Under the pieces are notes generated by a model. The model had not been told where the DNA came from and did no database searches. It was given only the letters and a program-made list of their open reading frames with translations. The translations under genes and the position numbers were made by a program. From Acidobacteriota bacterium (lineage in GTDB: Bacteria > Acidobacteriota > Polarisedimenticolia > JACPZX01), in NCBI GenBank assembly GCA_016195325.1, contig JACPZX010000022.1, positions 1-63,877 on the forward strand: a DNA stretch of 63,877 bases. The letters are read 5' to 3'. This document shows positions 7,051 to 15,342 of the stretch, piece by piece. Position 1 is the stretch's first letter; each line of letters opens with the position of its first letter.

Positions 7051-8366
7051 GAGCAGCTCCTCGAGATCGACATCAGCGATTCGACGCTGGACGGAAAGTC
7101 GGCGCGATCGCGCGCTCCCTGCTGGAGGAAGGCGCGCACGCCCCCCATCGCGCGGACGGCGACGTCGAGATCGCGATTGACCCCCTCCTTGTACGCGCCG
7201 ATGTTGATCAGATCCTCGGAGTCGCGGTGGACGGCCATCGCGCGGCGCACGAGGAGGGCCGCGGCCAGGTGATCGGGGGAGGCGACGTGGGGCATGAGTC
7301 GGCTGACCGACTCGAGGACGTCGATCGAGGGGAAGTGGCCGCGCGACGTCAGCGCCCGCGACAGGACGATGTGGCCGTCGAGGAGCGCGCGGGCCGTATC
7401 GGCGACGGGGTCTGCGAGGTCGTCCCCTTCGACGAGGACGGTGTAGAAGCCGGTGACCGACCCTCCCGAGCGCCAGCGACCGGCGCGCTCGAAGAGCCCC
7501 GGCATGAAGGCGAAGACCGACGGCGGGTATCCCTTCGAGGCGGGAGGCTCCCCCGCCGACAGCGCGACCTCGCGAAGGGCCATGGCGACGCGCGTCACCG
7601 AGTCCATCATGAAGAGGACGTCCTTCCCCTGATCGCGGAAGTACTCCGCCGCGGCCGCCGCCGCGAGAGCCGCGCGGACGCGCATCATGGGGGGCTCGTC
7701 GGAGGTGGAGACGAAGACGACGCTGCGCGCCATCCCCTCCGGGCCGAGCGGGCCGTCGATGAAGTCGCCGACCTCGCGCCCGCGCTCGCCGACCAGCGCG
7801 ATGACGTTGACGTCGGCGGCGGTGTGCCGGGCGATCATGCCGAGAAGGGTGCTCTTGCCGACGCCGCTCCCCGCGAAGATGCCGACCCTCTGCCCCTTGC
7901 CGCACGTCAGGAGCGCGTCGATCGTCCGGACGCCGGTCGGGAGGGGATCGGTGATCGCGCCGCGATCGAGGGCGCTCGAGGGGCGCGGGTGGAGCGGGTA
8001 CGGCGTTCCCTCCGCGCGGCGGGGCGCGCCGCGGAGCGGGCGCCCCAGCCCGTCGAGAACCTGACCCACCATCGACGCGTCGACGCGAATCCCGGCGGGA
8101 AGAGGGCGCGAGACGACGTCGAAGCCGGGGGCGATCCCGCGCGTCTGCGTCAGGGGCATCGTGAAGATCCTGTTTCCTCGGAAGCCGACGATCTCGGCGA
8201 GGCCGACCACCTCCCCCTCGGGGGAGAGGATGTCGACCTCCTCGCCGATCGCGAGGCGGGGCCCCTTCGACTCCACGACGAGGCCGGTCACCCCCGTGAC
8301 CACCCCTCGCCGGCCTCGCGTCTCGGCGCGATCGAGGAGCCTCCCGTAGGCCATGAGGTCGGTCAC
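7047..8366 (-). CDS. fliI: Flagellum-specific export ATPase FliI
   Basis: 439 aa from a GTG at 8366 that overlaps the fliH stop (GTGA); an ATG at 8354 is an alternative. It has the F1-beta-like architecture: N-terminal beta barrel (about 15-85), Walker A GIFAGSGVGKST (about 163-174), Walker B LFMMDSVTRVA with the downstream GEPPASKGYPPSVF motif, and the C-terminal helical domain. FliI powers substrate release to the type III export gate in complex with FliH and FliJ, whose genes flank it with overlapping ends. Confidence 0.95.
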   Translation of the reverse strand: MTDLMAYGRLLDRAETRGRRGVVTGVTGLVVESKGPRLAIGEEVDILSPEGEVVGLAEIVGFRGNRIFTMPLTQTRGIAPGFDVVSRPLPAGIRVDASMVGQVLDGLGRPLRGAPRRAEGTPYPLHPRPSSALDRGAITDPLPTGVRTIDALLTCGKGQRVGIFAGSGVGKSTLLGMIARHTAADVNVIALVGERGREVGDFIDGPLGPEGMARSVVFVSTSDEPPMMRVRAALAAAAAAEYFRDQGKDVLFMMDSVTRVAMALREVALSAGEPPASKGYPPSVFAFMPGLFERAGRWRSGGSVTGFYTVLVEGDDLADPVADTARALLDGHIVLSRALTSRGHFPSIDVLESVSRLMPHVASPDHLAAALLVRRAMAVHRDSEDLINIGAYKEGVNRDLDVAVRAMGGVRAFLQQGARDRADFPSSVESLMSISRSCS

Positions 8367-8947
8367 TCGCCGGGCTCCTGGTCGAAGAGGGCGGCGACGG
8401 ATCGGAGTTGCTCGGGAACGCCGGCGCCGACGTCCCCCCATTCGGTCCGGAGGCGGCAGCCCCCCGCGGGGACGGCCGGGTCGAGGACGACCGTCACGCC
8501 GTCGAGCTTCGGCAGGGGGGCGCCGGCCGCTTCGGCGCGCGCGGCATCCCCCGGGTTGAGGCGTATCTCGACCGGCCCCGATCCCTTCACCGCGGCGAGC
8601 GCGGCGGAGACGATCGATGACAGGGCCGCCGGATCCATCTCGAGCTTCTGCGCGAGGATCTTCTCGGCGATCTTCACGGAGAGGCGGGCGAGATCCCCCG
8701 TCGACGCCGCCAGCATCGCGCGGCGCTCGCCGTGAAGGAGCGTGACCGCTTCGCCGAGGCCGTGGAGGAGCCCTTCGATCTCGCCGAGGGCTTCGAGCCT
8801 TCCGGCGCGGTGACCCTCCTCGAGCCCCTCCCCCTTCGCGGCGGCGAGGCGCTCGGCGAACGTGCGCCCCCCGGACCGGCGATCGGCGCGCGCGGGGTTG
8901 CGGCGCTCGGCGACGCTCGCCTCGAACACCCTAGGCGGCAGGGGCAT
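8363..8947 (-). CDS. fliH: Flagellar assembly protein FliH
   Basis: 194 aa. The N-terminal third is charged and helical with a Gly-spaced helix typical of FliH (RLAAAKGEGLEEGHRAGRLE). The C-terminal part carries the FliH/V-ATPase E-subunit domain (ARLSVKIAEKILAQKLEMDP, then VEIRLNPGDAARA and VPAGGCRLRTEWGDVGAGV). FliH is the stator and negative regulator of FliI. The gene starts 17 nt before the fliG stop and overlaps fliI by 4 nt. Confidence 0.92.
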   Translation of the reverse strand: MPLPPRVFEASVAERRNPARADRRSGGRTFAERLAAAKGEGLEEGHRAGRLEALGEIEGLLHGLGEAVTLLHGERRAMLAASTGDLARLSVKIAEKILAQKLEMDPAALSSIVSAALAAVKGSGPVEIRLNPGDAARAEAAGAPLPKLDGVTVVLDPAVPAGGCRLRTEWGDVGAGVPEQLRSVAALFDQEPGE

Positions 8948-9947
8948 GGTCGGTCTCCTCGAGGTTGAGCGTTCCCGCGGCTTCGAGCTGCAGCGCGACG
9001 TCGCGGACCTCCTTCTGGGCCTCCTCGATCTCCTCGACGCGCGCTCCGCCGAGGTATTCCATCTCCTCGCGGATCATCTGCGCGGCGCGCTCGCTGAGCG
9101 CGCCCAGGAACTTGTCGCGGATCGCCTCTTCGGTCCCCTTCAGCGCGAGCGCCAGCTTGCGCGCGTCGACGCCGCGCAGGACTTCTCCGAGGGAGCGCGC
9201 GGGCAGGTGCGAGAGGTCCTCGAAGAGGAAGAGGCGATCCTTGATGCGCGTCGCCGTCTCAGGGTCGTCCGCCTCGATGGTCGCGAGGATCTCGCGCCCC
9301 TTCGCGCGCCCCATGGCGCGCAGCATCTCGACGGCGTGGAGGAGTCCGGCGTCCTTGTCCTCCTCCTCGGCGGCGGCCGGGCCGCCCGCGTCGGGATCGG
9401 CGAGGTGCTTCCTGAGGACGAGCGAGATCCGGCGGACGAGGGCCGGCGGCGCGCACTCCGCCCCCGCGATCCCCTTGAGCGCGCCGGGGCGGCGATCCTC
9501 GGGGAGGGCGGCGAGCGTCTCCGCCGCGAGCTTCGCCGGGAGCTGCCGGAGCACGACGGCGATCGTGAGCGGGGCCTCCTTCGAGAGGAAGGCGGCGATC
9601 TTCGAGGCGGGGGCGCTCGCGAGCGACGCGCGCGCGGCCTCCTCCTGCTCGTCGCCGAGAAACCGATCGGCCTGATCCGCTCCGAGCGCGCGCGTGAGGA
9701 TGCGGCGGGCGAGATCTCCGCCCCCGGCGTCGCGCCCCTTCGGGTCCCTCAGGATCCGGCGCGACTCGCCGAGAACGACTCGCTCCGACTCGGGATCGAG
9801 CTTCTCGATCTTCCGGAGCGCCGCGCCGAGCTTCGCGAGCTGCGCGACGGGGAGATTCTTCACAATGGACGCGGAGGCCTCCTCGCCCAGGGCCGCGAGG
9901 AAGAGCGCGGCCTTCTCCGCGCCGCGGAGGGACTCGGGGCCGGCCAC
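8931..9947 (-). CDS. fliG: Flagellar motor switch protein FliG
   Basis: 338 aa, close to the usual 330-345. The N-terminal domain starts with LRGAEKAALFLAALGEEASA, the middle domain has the ARMM/armadillo-like repeats, and the C-terminal domain shows the torque-generating helix region (DLSHLPARSLGEVLRGVDAR, then FLGALSERAAQMIREEMEYL), with charged residues facing the stator. FliG sits on the FliF MS ring and contacts FliM and MotA. The ATG directly abuts the fliF stop. Confidence 0.95.
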   Translation of the reverse strand: MAGPESLRGAEKAALFLAALGEEASASIVKNLPVAQLAKLGAALRKIEKLDPESERVVLGESRRILRDPKGRDAGGGDLARRILTRALGADQADRFLGDEQEEAARASLASAPASKIAAFLSKEAPLTIAVVLRQLPAKLAAETLAALPEDRRPGALKGIAGAECAPPALVRRISLVLRKHLADPDAGGPAAAEEEDKDAGLLHAVEMLRAMGRAKGREILATIEADDPETATRIKDRLFLFEDLSHLPARSLGEVLRGVDARKLALALKGTEEAIRDKFLGALSERAAQMIREEMEYLGGARVEEIEEAQKEVRDVALQLEAAGTLNLEETDHAPAA

Positions 9948-11549
9948 CTAGGACTTCTCCTCGGCCATCCACTGGCTGATCATCTTCGCGGCGCGCGCGG
10001 GATCGCGCCCCGCGATCTCGCGCACCTCGTCGCGCAGGGCCGCGGGAAGCTCGCGACCGCCGGCGTTCACCGCGGCCAGCGTGGCGAGCGCTCCCTCGGA
10101 CGGTCCGTCGGCCGCGAGGCTCGCGCCGAGGGCGCGGAGCGTGGCGCCGAACGACTTCATGAGCGGCCGCAGCAGGAGGAAGTAGGCCAGGAGGGCCGCG
10201 GCGAGCATCGCCGGGTAGCGCGCGGCGCGCAGGTAGAACTCGCGCTTGTCCGAGTCCTCGCGCGCCAGCTCGTCCGCGGGATTCGGCCCCGTGCCGAACG
10301 CCACGTTCTCGACCTTGACCGTGTCCCCGCGCGTCGCGTCGAAGCCGACCGCGGCCTTGACGAGATCGGCGAACTTCGCCATCTCCTCGGGGGTGCGCGG
10401 CACGCTCGGGGAGGGGGGGCCGCCCGCCTTCGCGGCCGGAGCCCCCGGCACGTTGTCGACGACGACCGCGACCGACAATCGCGTGATCGTGCCGACCGGC
10501 TCAACGAGGTGCTGCACGGTCTTGTTGATCTCGTAGTTGATCGTCGAGGACGACGTCTCGTCGGTCGGGCCCGGGGCGACCGCGGCCTGCTGTCCCTCCG
10601 GGAGGTTCGAGGCCGCGCCGGCCGTTCCCGCCGGGGCCGCGCTCCCCCGCTTCTCCTTCGACTTCTGCTCGCTCCTCACGACCGCGCCGGCCGGGTCGTA
10701 CTGCTCGAGCGTCCTCTCGACCCGCGCCATGTTGAGCTGCGCGTCGGCTCGCGCGCGCACGCGCCCCTCGCCGACGAGGGGCTCGAGGATGTTGAGGAGC
10801 TTCGCGGTCAGGTACTTCTCGACCTGGTCCTTGATCTCGAGCTGCTTGAGCGTCATCGCCCCCGGCGAGCCGTCGTCCGAGGCGCCGTCCGACAGCATGC
10901 GGCCGTTGGTGTCGACGAGGCTGACGTTCTCGGGCTTCAGCCCCTTCACCGCGCTCGCGACGACGTGCGTGACGCTCGCGATCTCGCCCCCCTTCAGATC
11001 GCGGCCGGCCTTCATCCGGATGACGACGCTCGCCTTCGCGTCGTTCTTCTCGTTCGCGAAGATCGAGTCCTTCGGGAGGACGAGGTGGACGCGCGCCTTC
11101 GCGACCGAGTCGATCGACTCGATCGAGCGCTCCAGCTCGCGCTCCATCGCGCGCTGGTAGTTGACGTCCTGCATGAAGTCGGACATGCCGAAGGGGTTCT
11201 GATCGAAGACCTCGAAGCCGGCCCCTCCCCCGCGCGGCAGCCCCTGGGACGCGAGGTCCATGCGCACCTCGGCGACGCTCTCGACGGGGACGCTGATCGC
11301 GGTGCCGTCGCGCTCGAGCCGGTAGGGGACGCGCTTCTGCTTGAGCGCGGAGATCACCTGCGCGGCGTCGGCGGACTCGAGGTTGCCGTAGACGACCTCG
11401 TACTGCTCGCGGTTCACGAAGCCGACCACCGCCGCGATCGAGCCCGCCAGCGCGAGCGGGAGCGCGACGATCGAGATGCGCTGGAGGTAGTTGAGCCTCT
11501 CCCATGTCTGGAGGAGCTGGGAGAACACCTTCTTCGGATTCTGGGCCAT
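9948..11549 (-). CDS. fliF: Flagellar MS-ring protein FliF
   Basis: 533 aa. An N-terminal membrane helix (ISIVALPLALAGSIAAVVGF, about 25-45) is followed by the ring-building YscJ-like domains (LESADAAQVISALKQKRVPY; FGMSDFMQDVNYQRAMEREL; VHLVLPKDSIFANEKNDAKA). After the beta-collar insertion comes a second membrane helix (YPAMLAAALLAYFLLLRPLM, about 450-470) and a cytoplasmic tail that binds FliG. It forms the base of the basal body in the inner membrane. The neighbours are fliE upstream and fliG downstream. Confidence 0.95.
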   Translation of the reverse strand: MAQNPKKVFSQLLQTWERLNYLQRISIVALPLALAGSIAAVVGFVNREQYEVVYGNLESADAAQVISALKQKRVPYRLERDGTAISVPVESVAEVRMDLASQGLPRGGGAGFEVFDQNPFGMSDFMQDVNYQRAMERELERSIESIDSVAKARVHLVLPKDSIFANEKNDAKASVVIRMKAGRDLKGGEIASVTHVVASAVKGLKPENVSLVDTNGRMLSDGASDDGSPGAMTLKQLEIKDQVEKYLTAKLLNILEPLVGEGRVRARADAQLNMARVERTLEQYDPAGAVVRSEQKSKEKRGSAAPAGTAGAASNLPEGQQAAVAPGPTDETSSSTINYEINKTVQHLVEPVGTITRLSVAVVVDNVPGAPAAKAGGPPSPSVPRTPEEMAKFADLVKAAVGFDATRGDTVKVENVAFGTGPNPADELAREDSDKREFYLRAARYPAMLAAALLAYFLLLRPLMKSFGATLRALGASLAADGPSEGALATLAAVNAGGRELPAALRDEVREIAGRDPARAAKMISQWMAEEKS

Positions 11550-11586
11550 GGGCGGCGGTCTCTCCTCGTCGGGGCTTTACGCCCGG

Positions 11587-11886
11587 TCAGACCTGCATGC
11601 GCGTCACTTCGTGGTAGGCCTCGATCAGCTTGTTCCTCACCTCGAGCATCAGCCGGAACGACAGCTCGGCCTTCTGCACGTCGAGCATGACGGTGTGGAG
11701 ATCCACGTCCTCGCCCGCGGCGAACCGGCGGACGCTCTGGTCGGACTGGCTCTGGACCTTTTCGATCTCGGCGACGGCCTCCTTGAGGAGATCGCCGAAC
11801 CCGCGACCGGCCGCGGCCGGCGCGGCGGCGCCGGCGACGGGCGTGGCGCCTCCGAGCCCTGGGACGTCGAGTCCTTCGATCTTCAT
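11587..11886 (-). CDS. fliE: Flagellar hook-basal body protein FliE
   Basis: 99 aa. It has the FliE pattern: GFGDLLKEAVAEIEKVQSQS, then VRRFAAGEDVDLHTVMLDVQ and the C-terminal AELSFRLMLEVRNKLIEAYH. FliE joins the MS ring and export gate to the proximal rod. The gene begins 4 nt after the flgC stop and ends 37 nt before fliF, an arrangement shared with many flgBC-fliE operons. Confidence 0.94.
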   Translation of the reverse strand: MKIEGLDVPGLGGATPVAGAAAPAAAGRGFGDLLKEAVAEIEKVQSQSDQSVRRFAAGEDVDLHTVMLDVQKAELSFRLMLEVRNKLIEAYHEVTRMQV

Positions 11887-11890
11887 CGCG

Positions 11891-12319
11891 TCACCTCAGG
11901 ATGTTCAGCGCCGACGCGAGCATCGCGCGCACCGCGCGGACGACGGTCACGTTGGCCTCGTACGAGCGCGAGGCCTCCATGAGGTTCACCGTCTCGGCGA
12001 CCTTGTTGATGTCCGGATACGAGACGTACCCGCGGGCGTCGGCGTCGGGGTGCCCCGGCTGGTACCTCAGGAGCGGCGGTCGATCCGGGATCTCGACGCG
12101 CACTTCGCGGACCCCTTCGATCGCGCGCCCGGCCTCGTCCCCGGGCTTCGCCTCGCCGACCGGCCCCGCGACGAAGAAGACCTCGCGCGGTCTGTAGGGG
12201 CCTCCCTCCGCGGTCCGCGTCGTCTCGCTGTTCGCGAGGTTCGCCGAGACCACCTCGAGCCGGGTCCTCTCCGCCGTCAGCGCCGAGGCGCTCACGTCCA
12301 TCGCCCGCATCAATCCCAC
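11891..12319 (-). CDS. flgC: Flagellar basal-body rod protein FlgC
   Basis: 142 aa from a GTG at 12319 chosen because GAGGAG lies about 5 nt upstream and because the translation VGLMRAMDVSASALTAERTR aligns with the normal FlgC N terminus; ATGs at 12310 and 12301 would cut into it. It also has VVSANLANSETTRTAEGGPY and the C-terminal NLMEASRSYEANVTVVRAVR of rod proteins. FlgC is a proximal rod subunit, assembled after FlgB. Confidence 0.93.
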   Translation of the reverse strand: MGLMRAMDVSASALTAERTRLEVVSANLANSETTRTAEGGPYRPREVFFVAGPVGEAKPGDEAGRAIEGVREVRVEIPDRPPLLRYQPGHPDADARGYVSYPDINKVAETVNLMEASRSYEANVTVVRAVRAMLASALNILR

Positions 12320-12360
12320 AGCGTCTCCTCTCTCCCGCGGCCGGCGCCGGCCCCTCGCCT

Positions 12361-12738
12361 CTACGACCGGCCGTCCGTGATCGCCGCGCGCATCATCGCG
12401 ACGTACTTCTTGATCATCTCGACGCTCGCCGTATAGAAGCCCGCGGTGGCGCCGAGGTTCAGCATCTCGCGGTCGATGTCGACGGTGTTGCCGTCGCCGC
12501 GCAGGCGGCCCGTGGCCGCCTCGCGGAGCGTGGACCCCGCCCGCGCCGGCTCGATCGATGCGTCCGCCGCCCCGGCGGCGGCGCGGCGCAGCTCTCCCTT
12601 GAAGTCGATCTCCTTCGCGCGGTAGCCGGGGGTGTCGATGTTCGCGACGTTCGACGCGATGACCTGCTCGCGGTAGGCCGCGATGTCGAGCGCCTTCTGG
12701 AGCGCGGCCGGAGCCCCGGGCCCGAGGATGTCGCTCAC
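12361..12738 (-). CDS. flgB: Flagellar basal-body rod protein FlgB
   Basis: 125 aa from a GTG at 12738 that overlaps the stop of the sigma-54 regulator gene (GTGA). The N-terminal rod motif is VIASNVANIDTPGYRAKEID, followed by FKGELRRAAAG, and the C-terminal helix is IDREMLNLGATAGFYTASVE. FlgB is the first rod protein. Its translation is coupled to the response-regulator gene upstream. Confidence 0.93.
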   Translation of the reverse strand: MSDILGPGAPAALQKALDIAAYREQVIASNVANIDTPGYRAKEIDFKGELRRAAAGAADASIEPARAGSTLREAATGRLRGDGNTVDIDREMLNLGATAGFYTASVEMIKKYVAMMRAAITDGRS

Positions 12739-14117
12739 GATCGCAGCTCGGAGCGATCGTGGGCCGACCCCGCGAGCGCCGGGACGGAGGGGGCGCGCGC
12801 CGCCTCCTCTCGGTAGGACCGCAACTTGTTCCGGAGCGTGCGCACGCTGATGCCGAGCAGCCTCGCGGCGCGCGTGCGATTGCCGCCCACGCTGTCGAGC
12901 GTGCGGCCGATCGCCTGGCGCTCGAGCTCCTCGAGGGGAATGCCGGGAGGGATCTCCGCGGGCGCGACGGCGGCCGGCCGGGCCAGCTCGAGGCCGAGAT
13001 CGTCGGGGCCCAGCGTTCCGTCGTGGCCGAGCGCGACGGCCCGCTGGATCGTGTTCTCGAGCTCGCGCACGTTCCCGTACCACGGCAGGGCGGCGAGGAG
13101 GGCGCACGCGGCGTCGCTGAGGGTGATGGCACCACCGAACCCCCAGGCGCGCGCATACCGCGCGCAGAAGTGGCGCGCGAGCGCGGGGATCTCGTCCGCG
13201 CGCTCGCGCAGCGGGGGGATGCGGACCGGGATGACGTTGAGCCTGTAGTACAGATCCTCGCGGAAGCGGCCGGCGCGCACCTCGTCGGCGAGCCGCCGGT
13301 TCGTCGACGCGATGAAGCGGACGTCGACGCGCTCGGATCTCTCGGAGCCGACCTTGCGCACCTCGCGCTCCTGGAGGAGGCGGAGCAGCTTGGCCTGGAG
13401 GGGGATGCTCATCTCGGAGACCTCGTCGAGGAGGAAGGTGCCGCCGGCGGCGCTCGTCACCTGCCCCGCCCTCTCGCGGGCCGCGCCGGTGAAGGCCCCC
13501 TTCTCGTGGCCGAAGATCTCGGACTCGAGGAGCTCGGCCGGGATCGCGGCGCAGTTCAGCGCGACGAACGGCCCCTCGCGCCTCGGGCTGCGCTCGTGGA
13601 TGTAGCGCGCGAGGAGCTCCTTCCCGGTTCCGCTCTCCGCCTCGATGAGGACGGTCGCGTCGCTGCGGGCGGCCTGCGCCGCGAACTCGAGGACGCGCTT
13701 CAGCGTCGGCCCCGCCGCGATGATCTCCGTCTCCCCCGGGGAACAGGGCCCCGAGATGGCGGCCTCGGCGCGGGCGACCGCGCTCTCGAGCACCTCGGGG
13801 GGGAAGGGCTTGAGGATGTAGTCGTAGGCGCCGCGCCTCAGGCACTCGACGGCGCTCTCCACCGTGCCGTACGCGGTCATGACGAGGAGCTGCGTGCGCG
13901 GCGACGATCGCCTCACCTCGCGGACGAGGTCCTTTCCGGAGAGGCCGGGCATGCGGAGATCGGTGATCACGAGATCGGCGGGGGAGGCCGCGAGGGCCCG
14001 GAGCGCGTCGTCGCCACTCGCGGCCGTGGCCGCGCTGTGGCCCGCGCGCACGAGGACGCGGCGGACCGCCTCGCGCATCGCCGCGTCGTCGTCAACGACC
14101 AGAATCGTCAGCGCCAT
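12735..14117 (-). CDS. Sigma-54-dependent response regulator (NtrC/FlgR type)
   Basis: 460 aa. The receiver domain (1-120) contains the acidic pocket D10/D11 and phospho-acceptor D53 in LVITDLRMPG. The AAA+ domain has the Walker A variant ESGTGKELLARYI and an intact GAFTGA loop for sigma-54 contact, then the VRFIASTNRRL and REDLYYRLNVIPVRIPPLRE motifs. The C-terminal Fis-type HTH is RAARLLGISVRTLRNKL. It lies between the histidine kinase (26-nt overlap) and flgB. By analogy with FlgR of epsilonproteobacteria, it probably activates the sigma-54 hook-gene promoters found in this region. Confidence 0.94.
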   Translation of the reverse strand: MALTILVVDDDAAMREAVRRVLVRAGHSAATAASGDDALRALAASPADLVITDLRMPGLSGKDLVREVRRSSPRTQLLVMTAYGTVESAVECLRRGAYDYILKPFPPEVLESAVARAEAAISGPCSPGETEIIAAGPTLKRVLEFAAQAARSDATVLIEAESGTGKELLARYIHERSPRREGPFVALNCAAIPAELLESEIFGHEKGAFTGAARERAGQVTSAAGGTFLLDEVSEMSIPLQAKLLRLLQEREVRKVGSERSERVDVRFIASTNRRLADEVRAGRFREDLYYRLNVIPVRIPPLRERADEIPALARHFCARYARAWGFGGAITLSDAACALLAALPWYGNVRELENTIQRAVALGHDGTLGPDDLGLELARPAAVAPAEIPPGIPLEELERQAIGRTLDSVGGNRTRAARLLGISVRTLRNKLRSYREEAARAPSVPALAGSAHDRSELRS

Positions 14118-15342
14118 CTCTCCTCCGTCTCCTGCCAGTCCGTCCCGTCGCGCGCCGCGCGAAGAGCTCGACGGTCACCGTCGTTCCGCGGCCGGGAGCG
14201 CTTCGCACGCCCACCCGCCATCCGTGCTCGTCGGCGGCCCGCTGGACCACCGCCAGGCCGAGCCCCGTCCCGTTCTTCTTCCGCGTGAAGAGGGGCTCGA
14301 AGATCCGCGGACGATCCTCGGGAGCAATTCCGATGCCGTCGTCGCGAATCGTCAGCACCGGCCCCGTCGCGCGCCGCGCGAGGCCGATCCTCACCGTCCC
14401 CCCCTGGCCTGCCGCCTCCAGCGCGTTCTGCACGAGATTGAGCGCGAGCTGGCGGAAGAGCTCTCGATCGGCGTCGATGAAGGCCGGGCCGTCGAGGGCC
14501 GACACGATGACGGCTTTCCGTGAGGCGGCGACGGGAAGCAGATAGGTCAGGACCTCGCGTGTGAGGGCGGCGGCGTCGAGCCTCTCCTTCGACGCGCGCA
14601 CGGGGCGCGCGAGCGACAGGGAGCGGACGACGGCGGCGTTGAGCATCTGGACTCCGAGGAGGATGTGGTCGACCAGCTCGCGGTGGTCGGGCTGATCGGC
14701 GAGGGCGTCCCTGAGGAGCGAGGCGGTGAGATCGAGGCTTCCGAGCGGATTCCGGATCTCGTGGGCGATCTCGGCGGAGAGCCTTCCCATCGCCTCAAGC
14801 CGGCTCCTGCGCCGGGCCGACTCCTCGAGGCGCCGGATCGCCGTGACGTCGTAGACGAGCGCCACGTCGCCGAGAGGCCCGGCGTCCGAGGCGGCGAGGC
14901 GCGTCGCCGTCACCTCGATCCGCGTCCCGCGCACGTCCGCGTGGATGGGCGCGGCGGGAGAGCCCGCCTCGAGTGACGCGAGGGCGCCGGCGATCGGCTC
15001 GGGGAGCGTCGCCGGATCACGGCCCAGTAGCTCCCCGGCTGGAGCGCCGAGGAGCCGCACCGCCTCGCGGTTCACCTTCGAGATCCGCCGCGAGCCGTCG
15101 GCCGAGGGGCCCGCCACGATCACGCCGCACGCGAGCGCGTCGAGAACCCCCTCGAGATAGGCCGCGGCGCGGCGGCGCTCGGCGAGCTCGGATTCGAGCC
15201 GCGTGCGCGCGAGCGCCAGCTCCCCCTCGAGACGCTTCACGTTCGCAACGAGCACTCCGTGCGAGCGCTCGAGCGTGGCGGAGGCCGCCGCAAATTTCTC
15301 GAACGCGGAGGAGAGGGGGAGCGGCCCGGCCTCGCGCCTCAT
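14092..15342 (-). CDS. Cytoplasmic PAS-domain histidine kinase (FlgS-like partner)
   Basis: 416 aa with no membrane helix. An N-terminal coiled coil (about 20-60) leads to a PAS domain (about 62-170: YLEGVLDALACGVIVAG). The dimerisation/phosphoacceptor motif is AEIAHEIRNPLGSLDL with His194, followed by an HATPase_c domain (LNLVQNALEAAGQGGTVRIG; DDGIGIAPEDRPRIF; GTGLGLAVVQRAADEHG). It is soluble, like FlgS and NtrB, and so senses a cytoplasmic state such as export-gate completion. It is cotranscribed with its response regulator and starts in an ATGA overlap with the TPR gene. Confidence 0.92.
   Translation of the reverse strand: MRREAGPLPLSSAFEKFAAASATLERSHGVLVANVKRLEGELALARTRLESELAERRRAAAYLEGVLDALACGVIVAGPSADGSRRISKVNREAVRLLGAPAGELLGRDPATLPEPIAGALASLEAGSPAAPIHADVRGTRIEVTATRLAASDAGPLGDVALVYDVTAIRRLEESARRRSRLEAMGRLSAEIAHEIRNPLGSLDLTASLLRDALADQPDHRELVDHILLGVQMLNAAVVRSLSLARPVRASKERLDAAALTREVLTYLLPVAASRKAVIVSALDGPAFIDADRELFRQLALNLVQNALEAAGQGGTVRIGLARRATGPVLTIRDDGIGIAPEDRPRIFEPLFTRKKNGTGLGLAVVQRAADEHGWRVGVRSAPGRGTTVTVELFARRATGRTGRRRRRDGADDSGR

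Noticed and set aside
8862-11690. 942-codon open frame on the plus strand opposite fliF/fliG/fliH
   Set aside because: It is an antisense shadow: Arg/Glu/Ala/Leu-rich, no domain, and covers three clear flagellar genes on the other strand. The same applies to the long frames at 14973-17759 (+) and 42051-44894 (-).
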